Source: Methylaequor sp045563055
Lineage (GTDB): Bacteria; Pseudomonadota; Alphaproteobacteria; Methylaequorales; Methylaequoraceae
NCBI GenBank assembly: GCA_045563055.1
Contig: JBJKUR010000012.1
Coordinates: 62,001-126,000 of the forward strand
Length of the DNA stretch: 64,000 nt
Reading direction: 5' to 3'
Shown: one piece after another, positions 44,002-52,819 of the stretch
Numbering within the stretch: position 1 is the stretch's first letter
Layout of the letters: every line of letters starts with the position of its first letter
Translations under genes and position numbers: made by a program
Notes under the pieces: generated by a model
What the model was told of the DNA's origin: nothing
The model's database searches: none
What the model saw: only the letters and a program-made list of their open reading frames with translations

Positions 44002-45374
44002 AAATCTCTATACTTGACACCCTGTCTGGAAAAAAACGAGAGTTTGTTCCAATAGATCCTAATAATGTTAGGGTTTATGCTTGTGGTCCAACAGTTTATG
44101 ACTTTCCTCATGTTGGTAATGCAAGGATGGCTGTTGCAACAGATTTGTTAATTCGAGTTCTAAAAAAAAATTTTGATAAGGTTCTTTTTGTTTCTAATGT
44201 TACTGATGTTGATGATAAAATTATCAAATCGGCTAAAGAAAAGCATATTCCAATTGAAGCTCTAACTAATAAATTTTTAGAAATTTATAATCAGAATATG
44301 AATCATCTAAATGTAAAGAAACCTGATTTACAACCAAAAGCTACAGAATGTATACAAGATATGATAAATATGATTCAAAAGTTATTAAATAATAAGTGTG
44401 CATATAAAGCCAACAAACATATCCTTTTTGCAGTTGAGACCTATAAATATTATGGTAAGTTGTCAGGAAGAAGCATTGATGAACAGGTTGCAGGAGCAAG
44501 GGTTGAGATTGCTGACTTTAAAAAAAATCCAAGAGATTTCGTTTTATGGAAACCAAGCAATGATGATGAGCCTGGTTGGGCTTCTCCTTGGGGAAGAGGG
44601 AGGCCTGGATGGCACATAGAGTGTAGTGCTATGTCACATAAATGTCTCGACACACCATTTGATATTCACTGTGGTGGTGTTGACCTAACGTTTCCTCATC
44701 ATGAAAATGAAATTGCACAAAGTTGTTCAACATTGGAAATAGATTCAGACCCTGAAAATTTTTGTAGATATTGGTTTCACAATGGTTTTGTTACCTACAA
44801 GGGTGAAAAAATGTCTAAATCCATTGGAAATATCCAGCTCGTTGATGATATTTTAAAGAAATATGATGGTACAGTTATCAGATTAAGTTTAATGAGTGCA
44901 CATTACAGGCAACCTTTAAATTGGACCGAGGAAATTCTGATTCAATCTGAGAAAAATTTGATAAGGATTTATAAAAATATCAATAAGATTAAACCTAAAA
45001 GAACAAAAAATGAGTTTGATAATCATGACCTATTTAAAGAGTTTCAAGAAAGTCTTTTTGATGATTTAAATACCCCGAAGGCTCTTGGAGTTCTAAACAA
45101 AATCCTTAATCAATTTAATAAATCAATTAATGATGAAAAAGAAAATTTATATTATGATATGATCGAGGCTCTTGATTTATTAGGTCTTAACCAAGAAATA
45201 AAAGAATTGAAAAAAATTGATGAAGATGTAATTAAAAAGTTAATTGTGGATAGAGATAAAGCCAGAAAAGAAAAGGATTTTAAAAGAGCTGACGAGATTC
45301 GTGAAAAATTGAATAAACTTAATGTAGAGATTGAAGATACCGCTGAAGGGACGAAATGGGTAAAGCAAAAATAA
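43998..45374 (+). CDS. cysS: Cysteinyl-tRNA synthetase
   Basis: CysS charges tRNA-Cys. The 458-aa product has the class I HIGH motif as PHVGN in VYDFPHVGNARMA, zinc ligands (C28 in YACGPTVYD, GWHIECSAM, and HHENE), and KMSKS in GEKMSKSIGN. The C-terminal DALR domain ends in ADEIREKLNKLNVEIED. Length is normal. The start overlaps a small upstream gene and its end overlaps the yidD-GNAT fusion by 19 nt. Confidence 0.97.
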   Translation: MKISILDTLSGKKREFVPIDPNNVRVYACGPTVYDFPHVGNARMAVATDLLIRVLKKNFDKVLFVSNVTDVDDKIIKSAKEKHIPIEALTNKFLEIYNQNMNHLNVKKPDLQPKATECIQDMINMIQKLLNNKCAYKANKHILFAVETYKYYGKLSGRSIDEQVAGARVEIADFKKNPRDFVLWKPSNDDEPGWASPWGRGRPGWHIECSAMSHKCLDTPFDIHCGGVDLTFPHHENEIAQSCSTLEIDSDPENFCRYWFHNGFVTYKGEKMSKSIGNIQLVDDILKKYDGTVIRLSLMSAHYRQPLNWTEEILIQSEKNLIRIYKNINKIKPKRTKNEFDNHDLFKEFQESLFDDLNTPKALGVLNKILNQFNKSINDEKENLYYDMIEALDLLGLNQEIKELKKIDEDVIKKLIVDRDKARKEKDFKRADEIREKLNKLNVEIEDTAEGTKWVKQK

Positions 45375-46024
45375 AAAATCCCATAATACTTTTTTTATTA
45401 GTTCAAATACGTTTTTACCAATTATTTATTTCACCTTTAATAGGCTCAAATTGTAGATTTTATCCTAGTTGTTCACAATACTGTTTGGAATCGCTAAAAA
45501 AGTTTGGACTGTTTAAAGGAATCTACTACTCCTTTTTAAGAATAAAAGAATGCCATCCGTTTGGTAAGAGTGGTTTTGATCCTGTTAAAAATAAAATTGT
45601 TTTAAAAAAAGTATCTTTAAAAGATATAAAACCTCACAGAAAAAAAAATTTGTACAATATGTATTCATCTAAATTATCAAATTACAAAGAAGATAAAATT
45701 AAAAGTACAGTTCATTATGCACTTTTTAGTGATAAAAAATTAGTATCTGGGGCAACATTGATTGAAAAGTCAGACGATAATAATACAAAAATTATTCAGA
45801 TCCGAGGCATGTTTACAGTTAAAGATGAGATTAATAAAGGATATGGATCCAATTTCATTTCAATGTTAATAAAAGAAATGAAAAAGAATAAAATAAAATT
45901 TGTGTGGTGTAATTCCCGAATAGTGGCAGTAAACTTTTATAAAAAAAATCAATTTGATGAAATTGGAAACTATTTTAATATTTTACATATAGGAAAACAC
46001 AAAAAGTTGATTAGGTATTTATAA
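45356..46024 (+). CDS. YidD fused to a GNAT acetyltransferase domain
   Basis: Residues 1 to about 80 are a complete YidD (membrane protein insertion efficiency factor): IRFYQLFISPLIGSNCRFYP, then SCSQYCLESLKKFG and ECHPFGKSGFDPV. The remaining 140 residues, after a VSLKDIKPHRKKN junction, read as a GNAT N-acetyltransferase, with the acetyl-CoA loop KGYGSNFISML and CNSRIVAVNFYKKNQFDEIG. YidD is normally a stand-alone protein of 70-110 aa. There is no stop or start between the parts, so this is a true single frame. Confidence 0.85.
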   Translation: MGKAKIKNPIILFLLVQIRFYQLFISPLIGSNCRFYPSCSQYCLESLKKFGLFKGIYYSFLRIKECHPFGKSGFDPVKNKIVLKKVSLKDIKPHRKKNLYNMYSSKLSNYKEDKIKSTVHYALFSDKKLVSGATLIEKSDDNNTKIIQIRGMFTVKDEINKGYGSNFISMLIKEMKKNKIKFVWCNSRIVAVNFYKKNQFDEIGNYFNILHIGKHKKLIRYL

Positions 46025-46402
46025 TTGAAGAAAAAAAATCAGATAAACGTCTTGGGTGGTGAATTAATTTTATGCTCATCAAACCCAATCACTGGTTTCA
46101 CAAGAAATGGATGTTGTGAATCTCATGAAAGTGATAATGGAAAACATTTGTTATGTGCGCGAGTGGATGATAAGTTCTTAGAATTCCAATTTTTGAAAGG
46201 TAATGATTTGATCACACCGAAACCAGAGTTCAATTTTACAGGATTGGTGAGCGGTGATAGATGGTGTGTCTGTGCTAATCGTTGGCTTGAGGCATATCAA
46301 TTTTCTTCTGCTCCACCAATTATCTTGCAATCATCTAATATTGATGTCTTAGAAGTAATAGATCTTGAAATTCTAAAAAGGTTTGCAATAGATTTAAACT
46401 AA
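46025..46402 (+). CDS. DUF2237 family protein
   Basis: The 125-aa product matches DUF2237: INVLGGELILCSSNPITGFT, GCCESHESDNGKHLLCARV and GDRWCVCANRWLEAYQF, with the conserved Cys residues. The family's function is unknown. The start is TTG immediately after the previous stop; no better start exists. It is probably co-transcribed from cysS onward. Confidence 0.85.
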   Translation: MKKKNQINVLGGELILCSSNPITGFTRNGCCESHESDNGKHLLCARVDDKFLEFQFLKGNDLITPKPEFNFTGLVSGDRWCVCANRWLEAYQFSSAPPIILQSSNIDVLEVIDLEILKRFAIDLN

Positions 46403-46417
46403 ATTATTATCTTTGAC

Positions 46418-46939
46418 ATGACAAAATTGCTTATTATTTCTTCAACTAAAAATACCAATTTAGAATTATCGTCTGAAATAAAAAAATACATTGAAAATCA
46501 ATCTCAAATTAAAATTGATATTATTTCTTTGGAAGATTTTAATTTGCCATTGTACACACCAACTTTAGAGAAAAAATTTAAAAATGAAAACATATTTCCA
46601 TCAGAAATTAGTAAACTTAAAAATTTAATATGTTCCTCATCAGCTCTTATATGGTGTAGTCCTGAATATAATGGGGGAATATCACCTATTGTTACAAATG
46701 CAATAGCTTGGATAAGTAGAGCAACTGAAAATTGGAAAGACGGTTTCAAAGATAAACATTCTTTGATATGCTCCTCGTCCGGTGGAAATGGTAATAATTT
46801 TGTAAAGGGTTTTAGTATTCAATTAGATTATTTAGGGTCAATTGTTTTCGATCGTCATATTATCAAAACCAACGCAAAAGATATAGATAAAGAACAGTTT
46901 TCTACAATCATTGATAGTTTTTGCTCCAAGCTAAAATAA
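46418..46939 (+). CDS. NADPH-dependent FMN reductase-like flavoprotein
   Basis: The 173-aa product has a flavodoxin-like fold with SSTKNTNLELS (phosphate loop), LIWCSPEYNGGISPIVTNAIAW (FMN isoalloxazine contact) and CSSSGGNGNNF. This is the NADPH-dependent FMN reductase/ArsH/AzoR-like group, reducing flavins, quinones or azo compounds. It is last in the run before a strong terminator. Confidence 0.85.
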   Translation: MTKLLIISSTKNTNLELSSEIKKYIENQSQIKIDIISLEDFNLPLYTPTLEKKFKNENIFPSEISKLKNLICSSSALIWCSPEYNGGISPIVTNAIAWISRATENWKDGFKDKHSLICSSSGGNGNNFVKGFSIQLDYLGSIVFDRHIIKTNAKDIDKEQFSTIIDSFCSKLK

Positions 46940-47000
46940 AATTAAATATTTTTTTAATGAGTCGTTAGTATGTTTGCAAGCTTGCTTTCCATTAACTGCA

Positions 47001-47029
47001 AAAAAGGGGTGGTAACACCCCTTTTTTTT
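47001..47029. terminator. Rho-independent terminator, strong
   Basis: An 11-bp perfect stem (AAAAAGGGGTG / CACCCCTTTTT) with a GTAA loop is followed by T's up to 47029. The A run on the left makes it usable on both strands. It ends the cysS-to-flavin reductase transcript. Confidence 0.9.
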
Positions 47030-47099
47030 ATGCATATCACATATTGATGTTAAGGTAATTTATTCAAAATACTTTAAGTAATTATGATATAAATTAATT

Positions 47100-48431
47100 A
47101 TGATGAAATTTGATTTATTTGTTGTTGGTGGCGGATCTGGTGGTGTAAGAGCTGCGAGAGTAGCGTCATCACTAGGATTAAAAACTGGGTTGGCCGAGAG
47201 ATGGTCTTTGGGTGGTACTTGTGTAAATAGAGGATGCATTCCAAAAAAACTTTATTCTTATGCTTCTGTTTTCTCTGAAGAAGTTGAAATAATGAAGGCA
47301 TTTGGATGGACTTCCGAAAAAAATAAGTTTAATTGGAATAAACTTAGAGGAAGTAAGGTTAAAGAGTTAAAGAGATTAAATGAGGTATATTTTAATCTTC
47401 TGAAAAAATCAAATGTAAAAATTTTTCCTTTTAATGCTGAATTTATTGATAACAAAACACTTAAAATCAATAAAAATATTGTCCAGGCTAAAAACATCTT
47501 GATTTCAGTAGGAACAAAACCCCGAAACTTAAATTTATGTAAGGAAAAAAAACTCATTTCTTCTGATGAAGCATTTGATTTAAAAAAATTACCCCGTAAG
47601 ATTCTGATATTAGGAGGAGGTTACATTGCTGTAGAGTTCGCATCAATCTTTAATGGTCTTGGAGTGGACACTACTTTATGTATTAGAGGAGAAAGAATTT
47701 TAAAAGAATTCGATCCAGAAATTTCAGGTTTTCTTATGGATCAGATGCAGTTAAGAGGAGTTAAATTTTTAATTCATGATTTTCCAACAAAAATACATTT
47801 TAAAAATAACAAGTTTAAGGTTTGTTTTTCAAAAAAAACCAAATCTTATGAACAAGTTATGGAGGCTACTGGAAGGGTTCCAAATCTCGATAAATTAAAA
47901 ATTAATAACACACAAGTAATATTAAATGAAAATAAGTCAATCATTGTTAACGATTTTTTTCAAACCTCGGTGAAAAATATTTATGCCATTGGCGATGTAA
48001 TTAATAGAGTCCAATTAACACCAGTTGCCATCTCAGAGGCAATGATTTTTGTAAAAAATTTAAAATCAAAGAAAAAGATGAAATGTAATTATAAAAATAT
48101 TCCAACTGCTGTTTTTGCAAATCCAAATTATGCATGTGTAGGATATAATGAAATAGACGCCAAAAAGAAATTTGGAGAAATTTTAGTTTTCAAATCAAAT
48201 TTTAGATCATTAAAGTACTCTATAACAAAACTTAAAGAAAAAGTTTTTATCAAATTAATTGTAGATAAATCTAATGATAGAGTGTTAGGTTTGCATTATA
48301 TTGGAGAGAATGCTGCTGAAATAATCCAGGGTTTCGCTGTTGCAATAGTTAATGGGCTAACAAAAAAGCAATTCGATAAAACAATAGGTATTCATCCAAC
48401 TTGTGCAGAAGAAATAGTAACATTAAAATAA
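47100..48431 (+). CDS. gor: Glutathione-disulphide reductase
   Basis: Gor uses NADPH to reduce oxidised glutathione. The 443-aa product has the FAD motif VVGGGSGGVRAARVA, the redox pair in GGTCVNRGCIPKKLYSYA, the NADPH motif LGGGYIAVEFASIF, AIGDVINRVQLTPVA, and the C-terminal catalytic HPTCAEE. The GCIPKK form and SGG in the first motif are typical of glutathione reductases. The first two codons are both ATG. Confidence 0.93.
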   Translation: MMKFDLFVVGGGSGGVRAARVASSLGLKTGLAERWSLGGTCVNRGCIPKKLYSYASVFSEEVEIMKAFGWTSEKNKFNWNKLRGSKVKELKRLNEVYFNLLKKSNVKIFPFNAEFIDNKTLKINKNIVQAKNILISVGTKPRNLNLCKEKKLISSDEAFDLKKLPRKILILGGGYIAVEFASIFNGLGVDTTLCIRGERILKEFDPEISGFLMDQMQLRGVKFLIHDFPTKIHFKNNKFKVCFSKKTKSYEQVMEATGRVPNLDKLKINNTQVILNENKSIIVNDFFQTSVKNIYAIGDVINRVQLTPVAISEAMIFVKNLKSKKKMKCNYKNIPTAVFANPNYACVGYNEIDAKKKFGEILVFKSNFRSLKYSITKLKEKVFIKLIVDKSNDRVLGLHYIGENAAEIIQGFAVAIVNGLTKKQFDKTIGIHPTCAEEIVTLK

Positions 48432-48482
48432 AGAATATTAAGAGTTTGAATTTTAATTTATAAGTTATTATAAGTGATTATT

Positions 48483-49833
48483 ATGACTAATAATTGGACC
48501 CCACAGTCGTGGCAAAAAAAAAAGAGCTCTGCATCAGCCTGAATATAAAGATGAGTTGCGTTTGAAGAAAGTAACTCAAAAAATGAAAAAGCTTCCTCCA
48601 CTTGTATTTGCTGGAGAAATTAGGGAGTTAAAATCAGAATTATCTAAATGTGTTGATGGCAAAGGCTTTCTTTTGCAGGCTGGAGACTGCGCGGAAAGCT
48701 TTGCTGAATTTCATCCTAATTACATCAGAGATACGTTTAGAGTTATTATGCAAATGGCAGTAATATTATCATTTGCTTCTGGTGTTCCTGTTGTAAAGTT
48801 AGGTAGATTAGCCGGTCAATTTGCTAAGCCAAGGTCGTCCCCATTTGAAAAAAAAGGTGACTTAACTCTTCCGAGTTATCTTGGAGATATGATAAATAGT
48901 ATTGATTTTAATGAGAACGCAAGAAGACCTGATCCTGAAAGAATGATTCAAGCTTACAACCAAGCCGCATCAACTCAAAATTTGCTAAGGGCATTCGCAT
49001 ACGGAGGATATGCAGATTTATCAACAATTCAAAACTGGAACCTGGACTTTGTAAAAAAATCTAGACAAGGTTCAAATTTTAAGAATCTTGCTAACAGAAT
49101 TTCTGAATGCTTATCTTTTATGAATGCTTGCGGTGTTAATAACGAAAATGTTAGACAACTATCAGAAACAAAATTTTTTATCTCACATGAGGCCCTTCTT
49201 CTTCCTTATGAATCAGCATTTACCAGAATAGATAGTACCACAGGTGATTGGTATAATGTAAGCGCCCATTTACTTTGGATAGGAGACAGAACACGGCAAA
49301 TAACTGGAGCACATGTCGAGTTTTGTTCTGGAATAAGCAATCCTATTGGAATTAAAGTTGGCCCCTCTACAGATAAAGATGACTTAATTAAGATAATAAA
49401 AAAAATTAATCCAAACAATGAAAAGGGTAAAATTCTTCTAATTGTTAGGATGGGAGCTAAGGACATTGACAACCTTTTCCCTCCAATTCTAAGATCTATC
49501 ATAAAAGCAAAATTGAATGTTGTATGGTCATGTGATCCTATGCATGCAAATACTGAAAAGGCAAGAAGTGGATTTAAAACAAGAGTTTATAAAAACATTC
49601 TTTCTGAAGTTAAATCATTTTTTAAAATACACAAAAATGAAAATAGTTATGCAGGGGGTATACATCTCGAAATGACGGGTCAAAACGTAACGGAGTGTAT
49701 GGGTGGTATGCAAAAGATTTCATCAAAAGATTTGAGTAGTAGATATCATACACACTGCGACCCTAGATTAAATGCCTCACAATCCTTAGAACTAGCTTTT
49801 ACAATTGCTTCATATCTTAAAAATTTAAAATAA
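48483..49833 (+). CDS. aroG: Class II DAHP synthase, frameshifted in an A10 run
   Basis: This enzyme condenses PEP and erythrose-4-P, the first step of aromatic amino acid synthesis. The start MTNNWTPQSWQKK is in one frame; the rest (RALHQPEYKDELR, LPPLVFAGEI and onward) is in the next. Dropping one A from the ten at 48514-48523 joins them into about 449 aa. The span is 3n+1. Class II motifs include LLQAGDCAESFAEF, KLGRLAGQFAKPRS, WSCDPMHANTEKA and GIHLEMTGQNVTECMGG. Confidence 0.92.
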
Positions 49834-49846
49834 TACAGGCAGGTAA

Positions 49847-51475
49847 ATTATAAAAATCTTCGTTTCTCAGATTAATACTAATGTTGGTGATATAGAGGGG
49901 AATTTTAGAGTTTTAAAAGAATCTTACAAAAATGCTTGTATCAGAAATAGTGATCTATTTATTTCACCAGAGTTATCACTAACCGGGTATCCTCCCCAAG
50001 ACTTGTTACTGAGAAAAGATTTTCACAAGAAAATAGAAATATATAAAAAAAAAATAATTTATCTTACAAAAAGAACCAAAACTATCTTTGCTTTGAATAT
50101 TCCTGAAATTTATCGTCAAGAAATTATAAACTCTCTTCAATTATTTAAGGATGGAAAATTGATTTATAATTGTCAAAAAGTAGAATTACCTAATTATGGA
50201 GTATTTGATGAGAAACGTTATTTTACCTCTAATAATTCTAATCAAGATCCATTCAAATTTAAAAATTTAAAAATCAAATTTTTAATTTGTGAAGATATGT
50301 GGGCTGAAAATTATTTTACCCAATCAAATAAAGATTTAGATTTGATTATTATTATAAATGCATCGCCCTATGAAATTAATAAATTCCCTTTAAGAGAAAA
50401 GATTGCATCCAAAAAAGCAAAATATTCTAATGCAAAACTGATTTATTTGAATTTAGTAGGATCTCAAGACGAATTAATTTTTGATGGAGGGTCTTTTTTC
50501 ATGAATCAATCCGGAAAAATCATAGAACAAATTTCTTTTTTTAAGAAGGCAGAGAAATCAATAAATGTTTTTGAAGATCAGTTACCTAAAAAAAAAAATA
50601 CAATTAATAAAATTGAACATTTATATAGAGCATTGATGTTGGCAATTAAAAATTATTTTGAAAAAAATAATTTTAAATCCTTGTCTATTGGATTGTCGGG
50701 AGGGATCGACTCAGCTCTTTGCTTAGCAATAATGTGTGATACATTTAAGTCTGGTGATGTCTTTTCATATTTTCTTCCAACAATATTTACTAGTGAAGAA
50801 AGCCAAGTTGATGCGAAAAGCTTATCAAGAAATCTTAATATCAAGACTAGAGAAATCTCCATTGAATCATTACGTAAAAATGTATTATCAAAATTAACAC
50901 CATATTTTGTAAATTTAGAAGAGGATGTCACGGAAGAAAATATTCAGTCTAGGCTAAGGGGACTAATTTTGATGGCCTTGTCTAATAAAAAGAAATCATT
51001 ACTTATTACAACTGGTAATAAATCAGAACTAGCAGTAGGATATTCTACTCTATACGGAGATATGTGTGGAGGGTTCTCTTTATTAAAAGATGTTTATAAA
51101 ACAAAAGTTTTTGAACTATGCGAATGGAGAAATAAAAATATTTTAGATGAATTTAGAGTAAAAAAAATGAATATAATTCCAAATCGAATAATTACAAAAG
51201 AGCCAACAGCTGAATTAAAATTTAATCAAATGGATAAAGATAGTCTTCCACCATATAATATTCTCGATGGAATATTAGAACTTCTTATCGATGAGAGACG
51301 TGATTTGAAATTTCTAACTAAAAAAGGATATTCAATAAATTTAGTGAGAAAAGTATGGAAGATGATAAAAAATTCTGAATTTAAAAGATTTCAAAGTGCT
51401 ATTGGACCAAAAATTTCTGGTGAATCACTATCAGGAGACAGAAGATTCCCTGTAACTAACAAGTATGAATTATAG
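49847..51475 (+). CDS. nadE: Glutamine-dependent NAD+ synthetase with ATT start
   Basis: NadE amidates nicotinic acid adenine dinucleotide. The C-terminal ATP site SIGLSGGIDSALCLA and the N-terminal nitrilase triad (Glu in SPELSLTGYP, Lys in NCQKVELPNYG, Cys in LICEDMW) are all present. The first 50 residues have no ATG, GTG or TTG in a position to include KIFVSQINTNVGDIEGN. The frame is closed by TAA at 49844-49846, directly followed by ATT 49847, with AGGCAGG 3-4 nt upstream. I therefore propose ATT, giving 542 aa, the normal length. Confidence 0.88.
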   Translation: MIKIFVSQINTNVGDIEGNFRVLKESYKNACIRNSDLFISPELSLTGYPPQDLLLRKDFHKKIEIYKKKIIYLTKRTKTIFALNIPEIYRQEIINSLQLFKDGKLIYNCQKVELPNYGVFDEKRYFTSNNSNQDPFKFKNLKIKFLICEDMWAENYFTQSNKDLDLIIIINASPYEINKFPLREKIASKKAKYSNAKLIYLNLVGSQDELIFDGGSFFMNQSGKIIEQISFFKKAEKSINVFEDQLPKKKNTINKIEHLYRALMLAIKNYFEKNNFKSLSIGLSGGIDSALCLAIMCDTFKSGDVFSYFLPTIFTSEESQVDAKSLSRNLNIKTREISIESLRKNVLSKLTPYFVNLEEDVTEENIQSRLRGLILMALSNKKKSLLITTGNKSELAVGYSTLYGDMCGGFSLLKDVYKTKVFELCEWRNKNILDEFRVKKMNIIPNRIITKEPTAELKFNQMDKDSLPPYNILDGILELLIDERRDLKFLTKKGYSINLVRKVWKMIKNSEFKRFQSAIGPKISGESLSGDRRFPVTNKYEL

Positions 51476-51477
51476 AA

Positions 51478-52819
51478 ATGCTAAGATTTGCACCTAGTCC
51501 AACTGGTTTTTTACATATGGGCAATATAAGAATTGCTTTATTAAACTTTTTATATGCTAAAAAAAATAATATTGGTTTTTTTTTTAAGAATTGATGATAC
51601 AGATGCTGAAAGATCAAGAAAAGAGTATGTTGACTCAATAATTGATGATTTGGGTTGGTTGGGTATAAATTATATCAAAATTATTAGACAATCAGAAAGG
51701 ATGAAAAAATATAAAGAAGTATTTAATCTATTAAATTCAAAAAACCAAATTTATCCATGTTTTGAATCTTCTGAAGAGTTATCTCTAAAAAGGAAAATTC
51801 AGTTGAAACAAGGAAAGCCTCCAATCTATGACAGAGCTTCTTTGAATTTAAAAAAAAGCGAGGTATCACAACTTTTAAGGTCTGGAAAAAAGCCTCACTG
51901 GAGACTTAAACTAGATGATGATCCAATTAAATGGGAAGACATGATTCATGGCGAAATAATTTTTAATAATTTATCTGTTTCAGACCCAGTTGTGTTTAGG
52001 TCTGATGAAATGCCTTTATTTACGATCACTTCAGTTGTTGACGACGCAGATATGAAAGTGACTAATATATTTAGAGGGGATGATCATATAACAAATACTG
52101 CCGCACAAATACAATTATTTAAGTTCATTGATTCTTCGATTCCTAAATTTGGACATTTCCCCCTTATGAATTTGAAGTCTGGCAAGGGTTTGTCTAAGAG
52201 ATCAAATTCTTATTCAATAAAAAAGTGCAGAGGCGATAAAATATTTTCAATTGTCATTATGAATTATTTACAAAAAATAGGAACAAGCGAATCAATGGAA
52301 TATATGGAAAATCTTGAGACTTTGATTTCAAAATTTGATTTAAGAAAATTTTCTAAAAGTTCTGTAATATTTGATCCAGAGGATATAGAGAGATTGAATT
52401 CTAAATATCTCAAAAATTTAAACCTAAGTGAAATAAATGACAAGTTCGATTCAAATTTTAATATTAATGAACATTTTTGGTCTATTATTAGATCCAATGT
52501 GGATTCAATTGATGAAATAACAGATTGGTTTGATTTGATAAATAATGAATTTGAGATAAAAGATTCTATAATCTTAAAAAAAGGTCTAAAGAAAGTTATC
52601 TTAGATTGCTTACCAAATGATATTGGGAAAGAAACATGGTCAAAGTGGACAAATAATATTTTAAATAATTACAATATGAAGCCTAAAGATTTATTTGTCG
52701 ATCTTAGAGTAATATTGACTGGAAAGAAATTTGGTCCGAGTATGAATGATTTGCTGACTTTATTTAAAAAAGATGAGATTATAAAAAGGATAGAAGCTAA
52801 TAGTGAAGAAGAAGATTAA
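51478..52819 (+). CDS. gltX: Glutamyl-tRNA synthetase, frameshifted in a T10 run
   Basis: GltX charges tRNA-Glu. The first frame gives MLRFAPSPTGFLHMGNIRIA with the HIGH-type motif HMGN, then hits a stop after a T10 run at 51576-51585. Removing one T yields NNIGFFLRIDDTDAERSRK and the remaining protein, with the KLSKR-type GKGLSKRSNSYS, total about 446 aa. The span is 3n+1. Alphaproteobacteria often have two GltX copies, so this could be GltX or the Glx variant. Confidence 0.9.

Noticed and set aside
44398..44619. A plus-strand 73-codon ORF inside cysS.
   Set aside because: Shadow frame of an intact, conserved gene.
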